Below are positions 8,728 through 17,259 of a stretch of 64,000 nt of DNA, in pieces. The notes beneath the pieces are model-generated. The model saw nothing but the letters and a program-made list of their open reading frames with translations. It did no database searches and was not told the origin of the DNA. Each line of letters begins with the position of its first letter. Positions within the stretch are counted from its first letter, which is position 1. The position numbers were made by a program, and so were the translations under genes. Source of the DNA: Gelidibacter japonicus (GTDB taxonomy: Bacteria > Bacteroidota > Bacteroidia > Flavobacteriales > Flavobacteriaceae). The stretch is taken from NCBI RefSeq assembly GCF_010725055.1, contig NZ_BJKB01000008.1, forward strand, positions 1-64,000, read 5' to 3'.

Positions 8728-9711
8728 ATGAAACCTATCAAATTTTCAATAGTATTTTTGATTTTCAGCATTACCCATTTCACTTTTGGTCAGTACACAG
8801 AGGTTATCAATTCCAATAGGCCCGGAGTTTCACAAAGTGCATTTGCAGTTGGTCCAAACGTCATTCAATTTGAAGCTGGACCGTATATTGTAAAGGAAGA
8901 GCATACACTGTTGAAATACGATGTTTCAGGTTTTGGAGCCGACTTTGCCGCAAGATACGGGTTGCTTTTTGAAGAACTTGAAATCAATGTACAAGGGACA
9001 TATCAGAATGACACCCAGACACTAAATTCATCAAGCATTCCTTTAGATGAAAAGCGATCCAACTTTAAAAATCTTACAGTCGGAGCCAAATATATGATTT
9101 ACGATCCTTATAGAAATGCAGCCGAGGAAAAACCAAATTTATACAGTTGGAAAGCCAACCGAAAATTCAAATGGAAATCCTTGATTCCTGCTGTAGCCGT
9201 CTATGCCGGGGCCAATTTTGACACTAAGGATAATCCTTACACTGCTCCGGGAATTGAAGGGTTTAGTCCGAAGGTCGCCCTAATTTTCCAAAATAATTTT
9301 ACAGGAGGCTGGGTGTTTGTGATTAATTTGATAAAAGACAGGATTGGCACGGACTATTCCGATTTTCAATATATTTTAACTCTTACTCATTCGTTCAATC
9401 CACAATGGGTTGTTTTCGGAGAAACCCAAGGTATTCATAGTGATTTTTATGCCGATAATCTATTTCGATTTGGAGGTGCCTATCTTTGGAGTAAAAACTT
9501 TCAGTTAGATACTGCATTAACCTTTAACACTAAGGATACACCCTCGGTGTTTAGTGTGAATTTTGGGATGTCCTATCGCCTGGATTTTCATCAAGACAAA
9601 GAGATTGACAATGGCAATTCTGCCAAGGACGAATTGCGGCGTCAAGAACGAAAAATCCAAAATGAAAAAGAAATCGAGTCAAAAAAGAAAAAGAAAAAGG
9701 GCAACCTATAA
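8728..9711 (+). CDS. outer-membrane beta-barrel protein (phenol-degradation MetA-type)
   Basis: A 327-residue exported protein with a signal peptide ending near residue 21 (FTFGQ). Alternating aromatic/hydrophobic strands follow (for example PNVIQFEAGPYIV and WVVFGETQGIHSDFYADNLFRFGGAYLWS), and a lysine-rich tail (KKKKKKG) ends the protein. This resembles the 'transporter' family related to MetA of the phenol pathway, a predicted outer-membrane barrel. Substrate and physiological role are unknown. The next gene starts 10 bp after the stop, so the two are probably cotranscribed. Confidence 0.7.
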   Translation: MKPIKFSIVFLIFSITHFTFGQYTEVINSNRPGVSQSAFAVGPNVIQFEAGPYIVKEEHTLLKYDVSGFGADFAARYGLLFEELEINVQGTYQNDTQTLNSSSIPLDEKRSNFKNLTVGAKYMIYDPYRNAAEEKPNLYSWKANRKFKWKSLIPAVAVYAGANFDTKDNPYTAPGIEGFSPKVALIFQNNFTGGWVFVINLIKDRIGTDYSDFQYILTLTHSFNPQWVVFGETQGIHSDFYADNLFRFGGAYLWSKNFQLDTALTFNTKDTPSVFSVNFGMSYRLDFHQDKEIDNGNSAKDELRRQERKIQNEKEIESKKKKKKGNL

Positions 9712-9720
9712 GACCACTTT

Positions 9721-10842
9721 ATGATTACAATTAAAGAAGCAAGCACACCAAAAGACTTAAAGGCATTTGTAAAATTTCCCTTTGAACTTTATAAGGATTC
9801 TGTTAATTGGGTACCTCCGATTATCAAACAGGAAATGGAGACTTTCAATAAAAAAAAGAATCCCATATTCAATGACGCCGAGGCCACCTTTTTTTTGGCC
9901 TATAAAAACAATGAGATTGTCGGTAGGGTTGCAGCAATCATTAATTGGCTTGAAGTCAAAGAACAAAAACAAAAGAAAATGCGCTTTGGTTGGTTTGATG
10001 TCATTGACGATATTGAAGTCACAAAAGCTTTATTGGTGAAAGTACATGAGATTGGAAAAGCCAACAACCTCGATTTTGTTGAGGGTCCTGTAGGCTTTTC
10101 CAATCTTGATAAAGTAGGTCTGTTGACTGAGGGTTTTCAATATTTAGGAAGTATGATCACCTGGTATAACTACCCTTATTATGTTGACCATTTCAAGGAA
10201 TTGGGGTATGCGGACGAGAAATTATATTCTGAAAGTCGTTTTCCGTTCTCCAATGTTGATCCCAATTTATTTCTCAAGGCCCAAGAACTGATCAAAAAAC
10301 GCTATGGGCTTCAAGCATTGGGATTCACTAAAACAGAAGAAGTGATGCCCTATGTTGATAAAATGTTTGATCTTTTCAATCACACCTATGCATCCTTGTC
10401 TTCATTTGTGGCCATTACAGATATTCAAAAGGAATATTTTAAAAAGAAATTCATCAGCTTCGTCAATCCTGAATACATCAAATTTGTCGTTGATAAAAAT
10501 GATGATTTAGTGGCCTTTGCCATTGTCATGCCTTCTTTTGCAAAAGCATTGCAAAAAGCAAACGGCAAATTATTTCCTTTGGGCTTTAGACATATTTTAC
10601 ATGCAAAAAAACACAGTAAAGACGTGATTTTTTATTTAATAGGCATCCTTCCGGAATATCAGAACAAAGGGGTTACTGCAGTTATTTTTAATGAATATTA
10701 TTACGAATTCAGAAAAAAAGGAATACAAAACTGTATTCGAACTCCAGAATTGGAAGATAATATAGCGATCCATCAGATTTGGAAGCATTTTAAACCTGAA
10801 GTTTATAAACGCCGAAAAACGGTGCGAAAGGATATTCAGTAA
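9721..10842 (+). CDS. GNAT-fold N-acyltransferase, large (373 aa); candidate lipid N-acyltransferase
   Basis: A 373-residue soluble protein with GNAT-type features. The N-terminal half runs from FPFELYKDSVNWVPP into EATFFLAYKNNEIVGRVAAI. The C-terminal block ILPEYQNKGVTAVIF has the acyl-CoA-binding (Q/R)xxGxxG/A-like loop at about 310-325. It is longer than ordinary acetyltransferases and resembles Bacteroidota proteins seen next to 2-oxoamine synthases. Here it converges with a serine-palmitoyltransferase-like gene (10971-12230). From that context I infer it may acylate an amino lipid (ceramide-synthase-like), but the sequence does not prove the substrate. Confidence 0.65.
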   Translation: MITIKEASTPKDLKAFVKFPFELYKDSVNWVPPIIKQEMETFNKKKNPIFNDAEATFFLAYKNNEIVGRVAAIINWLEVKEQKQKKMRFGWFDVIDDIEVTKALLVKVHEIGKANNLDFVEGPVGFSNLDKVGLLTEGFQYLGSMITWYNYPYYVDHFKELGYADEKLYSESRFPFSNVDPNLFLKAQELIKKRYGLQALGFTKTEEVMPYVDKMFDLFNHTYASLSSFVAITDIQKEYFKKKFISFVNPEYIKFVVDKNDDLVAFAIVMPSFAKALQKANGKLFPLGFRHILHAKKHSKDVIFYLIGILPEYQNKGVTAVIFNEYYYEFRKKGIQNCIRTPELEDNIAIHQIWKHFKPEVYKRRKTVRKDIQ

Positions 10843-10917
10843 TCAAATTTCAAATTGAAAACCACCAAACACCAAAAGTATAGTTCCGAATTGAACCTTA
10901 ATTGAGTATATAAAACT

Positions 10918-10947
10918 AAAAATCCCAATTGTTTAATTGGGATTTTT
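10918..10947. terminator. bidirectional terminator between GNAT and SPT-like genes
   Basis: AAAAATCCCAATT (10918-10930), loop GTTT, AATTGGGATTTTT (10935-10947). The perfect 13-bp stem has A/T runs on both sides, so it can end transcription of both convergent genes. Confidence 0.9.
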
Positions 10948-10970
10948 GATTTATTTATGAAATTTCGAGT

Positions 10971-12230
10971 TTACTCACCCATCGCCGCAGCAACTGTTGC
11001 CGATAAACGTTTATAGGTTCCATTTTCCAAACGGGTTCTAATGGCGTCAAACGCATCTAATGTTTCATTGATATCATCAATATCATGCGTCGCTGTTGGA
11101 ATCATTCTCAATAAAATCAATCCTTTCGGAATTACTGGATATACAACAATCGAGCAGAAAATTCCATGATTTTCCCTCAAATCCTTTACCAAGGCCATGG
11201 CTTCAGGAATACTTCCCTTCAAATAAACAGGCGTAACGCAGCTTTGTGTTGTACCAATATCAAATCCTCGTGATTTAAGTCCAGATTGCAAAGCATTGGT
11301 ATTTTCCCAAAGCTTTTCTTTCATTTCTGGCATGGTTCTTAACATTTCCAATCGTTTACGTGCACCAACCACCAACTGCATTTGCAGTGATTTGGCAAAC
11401 ATTTGCGAACGTAAGTTATATTTCAAATAGTCTATAATTTCTTGATCTGCGGCAATAAAAGCCCCTGTACTGGCCAAAGACTTGGCAAAAGTTGCAAAAT
11501 ACACGTCAATGCCGTCTTGAACGCCTTGCTCCTCACCTGCTCCGGCTCCTGTCTTACCAAGTGTTCCAAAACCATGGGCATCATCAACCAAAAAACGGAA
11601 GTTGAATTTTTCTTTAAGCGCTACAATTTCTTTCAATCGGCCTTGCTCTCCACGCATTCCAAATACACCTTCTGAAATGACTAAAATTCCACCGCCGGTT
11701 TGTTCTGCCATTTTAGTGGCACGCTCCAAGTTCTTTTCCAGACTTTCAATATCATTGTGCTTATAGGTAAAACGTTTTCCCATATGTAAACGTACGCCAT
11801 CAATAATACACGCGTGCGAGTCCACATCATAAACGATAATATCATCTTTAGCTACTAAGGCATCAATAGTTGACACCATTCCTTGATATCCAAAATTCAA
11901 AAGATAAGCCGCTTCCTTATTTACAAACTCCGCCAATTCGTTTTGTAAAGTCTCATGAAGTTCAGTATGTCCAGACATCATTCGAGCTCCCATCGGGTAT
12001 GCCGAGCCATAATCTGCTGCCGCTTGGGCATCTGTCTTTCTAACTTCAGGATGGTTTGCCAATCCCAAATAATCATTGATGCTCCAGGTAATTACATCCT
12101 TACCACGGAATTTCATACGATTTGAGATTTGACCTTCCAGTTTTGGAAACACAAAATAGCCTTCAGCCTGAGAAGCCCATTTTCCGAGAGGACCTTTATC
12201 TCTGTAAATTTTATCAAATAAGTCTTTCAT
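10971..12230 (-). CDS. serine palmitoyltransferase-like 2-oxoamine synthase (AONS family, PLP)
   Basis: A 419-residue PLP enzyme of the alpha-oxoamine synthase family (serine palmitoyltransferase, 2-amino-3-ketobutyrate CoA ligase, BioF). Visible landmarks are NDYLGLANHP (52-61), GARMMSGHTELH (81-92), DSHACIIDG (137-145), VDDAHGFGTLG (215-225) with the cofactor Asp216 and His219, and the Schiff-base lysine K250 in FAKSLASTGAF. The family condenses an acyl-CoA with an amino acid. In Bacteroidota, which make sphingolipids, the closest expected role is serine palmitoyltransferase. BioF or Kbl remains possible, but no biotin or threonine-dehydrogenase gene adjoins it. It has its own promoter (12334-12341) and shares a terminator with the GNAT gene. 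Confidence 0.8.
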   Translation of the reverse strand: MKDLFDKIYRDKGPLGKWASQAEGYFVFPKLEGQISNRMKFRGKDVITWSINDYLGLANHPEVRKTDAQAAADYGSAYPMGARMMSGHTELHETLQNELAEFVNKEAAYLLNFGYQGMVSTIDALVAKDDIIVYDVDSHACIIDGVRLHMGKRFTYKHNDIESLEKNLERATKMAEQTGGGILVISEGVFGMRGEQGRLKEIVALKEKFNFRFLVDDAHGFGTLGKTGAGAGEEQGVQDGIDVYFATFAKSLASTGAFIAADQEIIDYLKYNLRSQMFAKSLQMQLVVGARKRLEMLRTMPEMKEKLWENTNALQSGLKSRGFDIGTTQSCVTPVYLKGSIPEAMALVKDLRENHGIFCSIVVYPVIPKGLILLRMIPTATHDIDDINETLDAFDAIRTRLENGTYKRLSATVAAAMGE

Positions 12231-12333
12231 GTAATGTTACTGTTTTTAGGAAATACGCTGCCATTTCAACAACCCTTAGAAATGGTTTATGAACAATGGC
12301 GTCATCATCTTCGATTAGCTTAATTAGTTTGGA

Positions 12334-12341
12334 CAAAATTA
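12334..12341 (-). promoter_or_regulatory. -7 promoter element for the SPT-like gene
   Basis: CAAAATTA reads TAATTTTG on the minus strand. It lies 104 bp before the start at 12230, leaving a leader of about 95 nt. Confidence 0.45.
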
Positions 12342-12403
12342 ACTAAATATCTTTTCATAGCATAATTAAGTTATAAACCGCTGTTTATAAGATTCTCGTC
12401 TAC

Positions 12404-12440
12404 AAAAAATCCTACAACAAAGTCATCAAGTTATAGGATT
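12404..12440 (-). terminator. probable terminator after the cystathionine-synthase-like gene
   Basis: AATCCTA (12408-12414) pairs with TAGGATT (12434-12440) around a 19-nt loop. On the minus strand the stem runs into six Ts (12404-12409), 17 bp after the stop at 12457. Confidence 0.5.
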
Positions 12441-12456
12441 GTATCTGTGGTTTTAG

Positions 12457-13497
12457 TTATTTTATATATTGAATAGTTTCTATTGTAGAAACCTTTTTAC
12501 TGTCAAAAAAGCCTTGTTCTTCCATCCATTTATCACTATAAATCTTACTCATATAGCGAGATCCATGATCTGGAAAAATGGCTACCACCTTATCCCCAGC
12601 CTTAAATTCGCCTGCTTCATTCAGTTGTTTTATGGCCTGCATGGCAGCACCACTGGTATATCCAACAAACAAACCTTCAGTACGGGAAATTTCACGCGCG
12701 GCATGCGCACTTTCTTCATCGGTAACCTTGACAAACTCATCGATGATATCAAAATCAGTGGCCGTAGGGATTAAGTTCTTTCCTAAACCTTCAATTCTGT
12801 ATGGATAAATTTCATCGTGGTCAAACTCACGGGTTTCGTGATATTTTTTCAGAACAGAACCATAAGCATCTACGCCTATAATTTTAATATTTGGATTTTG
12901 TTCTTTTAAGTATTTTGCGGTTCCAGAAATAGTACCACCAGTGCCACTACAAGCAATCAAATGCGTGATGTGACCTTCCGTTTGTTCCCAGATTTCCGGA
13001 CCGGTACTGTGATAGTGCGCATCAATATTTAGTTGATTAAAATACTGATTGATATATATAGAACCTTTTGTTTCTTCGTGCAGTCGTTTTGCAACCTCAT
13101 AATACGACCTAGGGTCGTCAGCACTCACATGCGCAGGACACACATAAACCTGTGCTCCCATGGATTTTAGCATGTCAATTTTATCGGCGGATGATTTTGA
13201 ACTTACGGCAAGAATACATTTATATCCTTTGATGATACTCACCATGGCAATACTAAAACCCGTATTCCCTGAGGTCGTCTCAATTATGGTATCACCTGGC
13301 GCCAAGATTCCTTGTCGTTCCGCTTCTTCTATAATGTGCAGTGCAATGCGGTCTTTTGAAGAGTGACCTGGATTGAAAGCCTCTACTTTAGCAAAAAATT
13401 CGCCATCATAGTCGGCTGTCATTCTGTTTAATTTGATAAGGGGTGTATTGCCTATGAGTTGCAGTACGTTATCAAATACCTGAATATTTTTCTTCAT
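12457..13497 (-). CDS. PLP-dependent cysteine synthase / cystathionine beta-synthase family protein
   Basis: A 346-residue fold-type II PLP enzyme. The N-terminus [12 protein letters not shown] (14-25), the Schiff-base lysine K48 in NPGHSSKDR, the phosphate-cradle SGNTG (76-80) and [16 protein letters not shown] are the family hallmarks. Length and sequence lack the C-terminal CBS (Bateman) pair of eukaryotic cystathionine beta-synthase. It either makes cysteine from O-acetylserine or condenses serine with homocysteine; the two cannot be told apart by eye. Monocistronic, with promoter 13547-13554 and a terminator at 12404-12440. Confidence 0.87.
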   Translation of the reverse strand: MKKNIQVFDNVLQLIGNTPLIKLNRMTADYDGEFFAKVEAFNPGHSSKDRIALHIIEEAERQGILAPGDTIIETTSGNTGFSIAMVSIIKGYKCILAVSSKSSADKIDMLKSMGAQVYVCPAHVSADDPRSYYEVAKRLHEETKGSIYINQYFNQLNIDAHYHSTGPEIWEQTEGHITHLIACSGTGGTISGTAKYLKEQNPNIKIIGVDAYGSVLKKYHETREFDHDEIYPYRIEGLGKNLIPTATDFDIIDEFVKVTDEESAHAAREISRTEGLFVGYTSGAAMQAIKQLNEAGEFKAGDKVVAIFPDHGSRYMSKIYSDKWMEEQGFFDSKKVSTIETIQYIK

Positions 13498-13546
13498 AAA
13501 TGCTATTTACCGATTACAATTTAGAAAAATGTAATCTAAAACCTTG

Positions 13547-13554
13547 CAAAAATA
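13547..13554 (-). promoter_or_regulatory. -7 promoter element for the cystathionine-synthase-like gene
   Basis: CAAAAATA reads TATTTTTG on the minus strand, 50 bp before the start at 13497. Confidence 0.5.
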
Positions 13555-13569
13555 CGATTTTTTTTCCAA

Positions 13570-15630
13570 TTAGGAATCAATATTCTCTAAATCTAACAAA
13601 AAGGCGTACTCTTCTGCATCCTCCCTTAAAGCTTCAAAACGTCCAGACGCCCCACCATGCCCAGCTTTCATATTAGTTTTTAAAAGTAATATATTATTGT
13701 CTGTTTTATATGCTCTTAGTTTGGCTACCCATTTGGCCGGTTCCCAATATTGCACCTGGGAATCATGGAGTCCGGCCGTTACCAAAATATTAGGATAATC
13801 CTGCCTTTTAACATTGTCATATGGCGAGTAGGACTTCATATAATCATAATAGGTTTTATCATTAGGATTTCCCCATTCGTCATATTCTCCTGTGGTCAAT
13901 GGGATTAAATCATCCAACATGGTGGTCACGACATCTACAAACGGAACCGCAGCAATAACCCCTTTATAGAGTTCTGGTGCTTCATTAATAACGGCGCCAA
14001 TCAATAATCCACCGGCACTTCCGCCTAGGGCGTACAGGTGTTCAGATGATGTATAGTTTTCCGAAATCAGAAATTTGGAGCAAGCAATAAAATCGGTAAA
14101 GGTGTTTTTTTTCTGAAGCAGTTTTCCGTCTTCATACCACATTCGGCCTAAATACTCCCCACCTCTTACATGGGCAATGGCATAAACAAATCCTCTGTTC
14201 AATAAACTTAAGCGAATACTTGAAAAATAAGGGTCTATGGTATGTCCGTATGAACCATAGGCGTACAACAAGACTGGGTTTGTACCATCTTTTTTGATCC
14301 CTTTTTTATACACCATAGAAATGGGCACTTTTGTACCATCAGTTGCAGTTGCCCAAACACGCTCAGAAGCATAATCGTCTTTATTGAAATTAGGATCAAG
14401 TACCTGTTGTTCTTTTAAAATAGTTTTTTCCTTTGTGACCATGTTAAATTCAATGGTCGACGAAGGTGTAGTCATGGAGTTATAGCCGTACCTGAGAATG
14501 TCCGTATCAAACTCCACATTGGTAGAGGTATAAGCTGTGTAGGTTTCGTTGTCAAAAGGAAGGTAATAATCCTCAGTGCCCTCCCATCTCTTGATACGAA
14601 TGCGGTTCAGGCCATTGGAGCGTTCACTGATAACCAAAAAATCCTTAAAAATTTCAATATCCTCAAGTAATACGTCTGCCCTATGTGGAATAACTTCTGT
14701 CCAATGATTAATTTCAGTTTCATTCTCCGGAGTTTTCATCAACTTAAAATTGATGGCACCATCCGCATTGGTAACAATATAAAATTGGTCGTCATAATGT
14801 GATATGCTATATTCTAATCCTCGAACACGTTTTTGAAAAATCTTGAATTCGGCATCTGGTGTATCGGCATTTAGGGTATAATATTCATTGGTCAATGTGC
14901 TATAACAAGCTATGATCAAGTATTTCCTTGACTTTGACTTAAAAACAGCCACGCCAAATGTGTCATCCTCTTCATGAAAAACAAGGGTATCATCCGCAGA
15001 CGAGCGGCCTAATTTGTGCTTGAAAACTTTATCTGATCGCAGTGTTTTTTCATCTTTAACGGTATAAAACAAAGTTTGATTGTCATTGGCCCAGGTTGCA
15101 GAGCCGGTGGTATTCTCAATGGCATCAGAAAATATTTCGTCAGTAATTAAGCTCTTGATTTGCAACGTATAATTGCGCCTTCCAACTGTATCGATTCCAA
15201 AAGCTATCATGGAATTGTCCGGACTCACACTCAAGCCTACCAATTTAAAATAATCATGCCCTTCGGCCATCACATTACAATCGAATAACAATTCTTCGGG
15301 ATTCTCTAAAGAATCCTTTTTCCTAAGATATATAGGGTAATCTTTTCCTATTTCATATTTTACAATATACCAATACCCGTTATACTTATATGGAACCGAC
15401 TCGTCATCTTCCTTAATCCTAGCCTTCATTTCTTCAAATAACGAATTTTCAAAATCCTTATACTTTGAGGTCATCTCATCATAGTAGTCATTTTCAGCAT
15501 TGAGATAGTCAATAACCTCTTGATTTTCTCTATCATTTAACCAAAAGTAATCATCCTGACGATTGTCATTATGCGCTGTCAGTATTTTAGGTATTTGATT
15601 TGCTTTTGGCGGGTGAATATTTGTGATCAT
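13570..15630 (-). CDS. ptrB: oligopeptidase B (S9A prolyl-oligopeptidase family)
   Basis: A 686-residue serine peptidase with a beta-propeller N-terminal domain and a C-terminal alpha/beta-hydrolase domain. The catalytic serine is in GGSAGG (about residue 531), the aspartate in AGLHDSQVQYWEPAKW (about 620), and the histidine in KAGHGGASGRF (about 658). ERVWATATDGTKVPISMVYKK and LLYAYGSYGHTIDPYF match oligopeptidase B, which cleaves short peptides after Arg/Lys. There is no signal peptide, so it probably works in the cytoplasm. Length is normal for the family. Promoter at 15654-15661. Confidence 0.92.
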   Translation of the reverse strand: MITNIHPPKANQIPKILTAHNDNRQDDYFWLNDRENQEVIDYLNAENDYYDEMTSKYKDFENSLFEEMKARIKEDDESVPYKYNGYWYIVKYEIGKDYPIYLRKKDSLENPEELLFDCNVMAEGHDYFKLVGLSVSPDNSMIAFGIDTVGRRNYTLQIKSLITDEIFSDAIENTTGSATWANDNQTLFYTVKDEKTLRSDKVFKHKLGRSSADDTLVFHEEDDTFGVAVFKSKSRKYLIIACYSTLTNEYYTLNADTPDAEFKIFQKRVRGLEYSISHYDDQFYIVTNADGAINFKLMKTPENETEINHWTEVIPHRADVLLEDIEIFKDFLVISERSNGLNRIRIKRWEGTEDYYLPFDNETYTAYTSTNVEFDTDILRYGYNSMTTPSSTIEFNMVTKEKTILKEQQVLDPNFNKDDYASERVWATATDGTKVPISMVYKKGIKKDGTNPVLLYAYGSYGHTIDPYFSSIRLSLLNRGFVYAIAHVRGGEYLGRMWYEDGKLLQKKNTFTDFIACSKFLISENYTSSEHLYALGGSAGGLLIGAVINEAPELYKGVIAAVPFVDVVTTMLDDLIPLTTGEYDEWGNPNDKTYYDYMKSYSPYDNVKRQDYPNILVTAGLHDSQVQYWEPAKWVAKLRAYKTDNNILLLKTNMKAGHGGASGRFEALREDAEEYAFLLDLENIDS

Positions 15631-15653
15631 TAGTTTTAATTTATAACGGATTG

Positions 15654-15661
15654 CAAAAATA
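15654..15661 (-). promoter_or_regulatory. -7 promoter element for ptrB
   Basis: CAAAAATA reads TATTTTTG on the minus strand, 24 bp before the start at 15630. Confidence 0.55.
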
Positions 15662-15775
15662 CTATTTTAAAGAAGAGACGGCAAAGAGAAATTAAAAGAA
15701 GCATTTCAGAAACATTAAAAGTTTATTTATAAAATTAAAGACCCATAAGACTTCGAGGCTGTCTAAATCTTTTTT

Positions 15776-15783
15776 TAACTTTG
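15776..15783 (+). promoter_or_regulatory. -7 promoter element for the YbaB gene
   Basis: TAACTTTG fits TAnnTTTG and ends 24 bp before the ATG at 15808. Confidence 0.6.
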
Positions 15784-15807
15784 CTCTAAATTTTAAAACT
15801 GAAGGAT

Positions 15808-16131
15808 ATGTTTGGAGATATGATGGGTATGATGAATAAACTCAAAGAAACCCAGAAAAAAGTTGAAGAAACTAAAGAACGATTGAACCATGTTTTGGTT
15901 GATGAGCAGAGTACTGATGGAAAGTTAAAAGTAACATTAACGGCCAACAGAACCATAAAATCTATTGTTATCGATGATGAATTGTTGCAGGACAAAGAAA
16001 TGCTTGAGGATTATTTGATTTTGACCATGAATAACGCTATAGAAAAAGCTACACGAATAAACGAAGCCGAACTGGCTGCTGTTGCAAAAGATGGTATGCC
16101 AAATATTCCTGGCTTGGACATGTTTAAATAA
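15808..16131 (+). CDS. YbaB/EbfC family nucleoid-associated protein
   Basis: A 107-residue DNA-binding protein. It opens with the family's [22 protein letters not shown] helix, rich in methionine and charged residues. [24 protein letters not shown], the central beta meander, follows, and it ends in [10 protein letters not shown], typical of YbaB. Family members dimerise, bind DNA as tweezer-like dimers and influence nucleoid structure and expression. No dnaX or recR gene is next to it, unlike in proteobacteria. It is flanked by minus-strand genes and has its own -7 element. Confidence 0.92.
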   Translation: MFGDMMGMMNKLKETQKKVEETKERLNHVLVDEQSTDGKLKVTLTANRTIKSIVIDDELLQDKEMLEDYLILTMNNAIEKATRINEAELAAVAKDGMPNIPGLDMFK

Positions 16132-16228
16132 TATTTCCACCACTACTGTTTTATTGAGTGCAGTGGAGAGCAAACATAGAATATTTCTATACTCCCAACT
16201 GCACTTAAACTGACAGATAATTCACCTA

Positions 16229-17254
16229 TTAAAGATTTAAAATCAGCAGTTCACTCAAAAATCTGTCGTGCATTTCATCCGTATAATCCAAATGCGTCAC
16301 AATTCGAAGTTTGCCTCCCCCCATAGTACTCAACCGTACATTTTTGTCTGCCAATAATTTTAGAAGCTTTGTATCATTCTTATTATCAACCAATTCAAAG
16401 ATGATAATATTGGTTTCAACACGCTCCACTTTTTTGATAAACTCAAGTTTCGACAATAATTGCTCTATTTCCTTAGCCTTTTGATGGTCTTCAGAGATGC
16501 GCTCAATATGATGATCTAAGGCATATAGTCCAGCAGCAGCCATATAGCCTACTTGCCGCATCCCTCCTCCCAGGACTTTTCGTATGCGCAAGGCGTTTTG
16601 CATGATGTCTTCATCCCCAATCAAAACCGACCCTATAGGACAACCTAAGCCTTTGCTCAAACAAACCGATATGGTATCAAAAATCTGCCCATAATCACGC
16701 GCCGTTTCAGGTTTTGCCACCAAAGCATTCCAGATACGTGCCCCATCTAAATGGTATCCTAAATCATGGTCATTGCAGACCGTTCGTATTTTTTTAAGTT
16801 CTTCAAAATCCCAACATGAACCTCCACCTCTATTGGCGGTATTTTCAACTTCTACCAATGCGGTTAGCGGACTGTGATAAAAATCGGGTGGATTGATTGC
16901 TTCAATCACCTGTTCTGCAGTGAACATGCCTCTGTTTCCTTCCAATAACTTACAGGAAATACCGCTGTTAAATGAAGCACCACCGCCTTCGTAATGATAA
17001 ATATGTGCGTTGTTATCGCAAATTACCTGATCTCCAGGATTGGTGTGTAACTTCAAAGCTGTTTGGTTAGCCATGGTCCCTGTTGGAAAAAACAAAGCCT
17101 TCGATTTACCAAACATATCGGCAAGTCGCTCCTCAAGCTTGTTAACTGTTGGATCTTCTTTATACACGTCATCACCAACTTTGGCACTCATCATCGCCTC
17201 CAACATGCCTTGGGTCGGTTTGGTAACGGTATCACTTCTTAAATCTATAATCAT
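16229..17254 (-). CDS. ltaE: low-specificity L-threonine aldolase
   Basis: A 341-residue fold-type I PLP enzyme that cleaves threonine or allo-threonine to glycine and acetaldehyde. Visible marks are IDLRSDTVTKPT at the N-terminus, GDDVYKEDPTVNKLE, FFPTGTMANQTAL (55-67), HLDGARIWNA (168-177) and the Schiff-base lysine K201 in LSKGLGCPIGS. It begins only 5 bp after the metalloprotease stop on the same strand, so both are probably on one mRNA. Confidence 0.93.
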   Translation of the reverse strand: MIIDLRSDTVTKPTQGMLEAMMSAKVGDDVYKEDPTVNKLEERLADMFGKSKALFFPTGTMANQTALKLHTNPGDQVICDNNAHIYHYEGGGASFNSGISCKLLEGNRGMFTAEQVIEAINPPDFYHSPLTALVEVENTANRGGGSCWDFEELKKIRTVCNDHDLGYHLDGARIWNALVAKPETARDYGQIFDTISVCLSKGLGCPIGSVLIGDEDIMQNALRIRKVLGGGMRQVGYMAAAGLYALDHHIERISEDHQKAKEIEQLLSKLEFIKKVERVETNIIIFELVDNKNDTKLLKLLADKNVRLSTMGGGKLRIVTHLDYTDEMHDRFLSELLILNL

Positions 17255-17259
17255 CTTTT

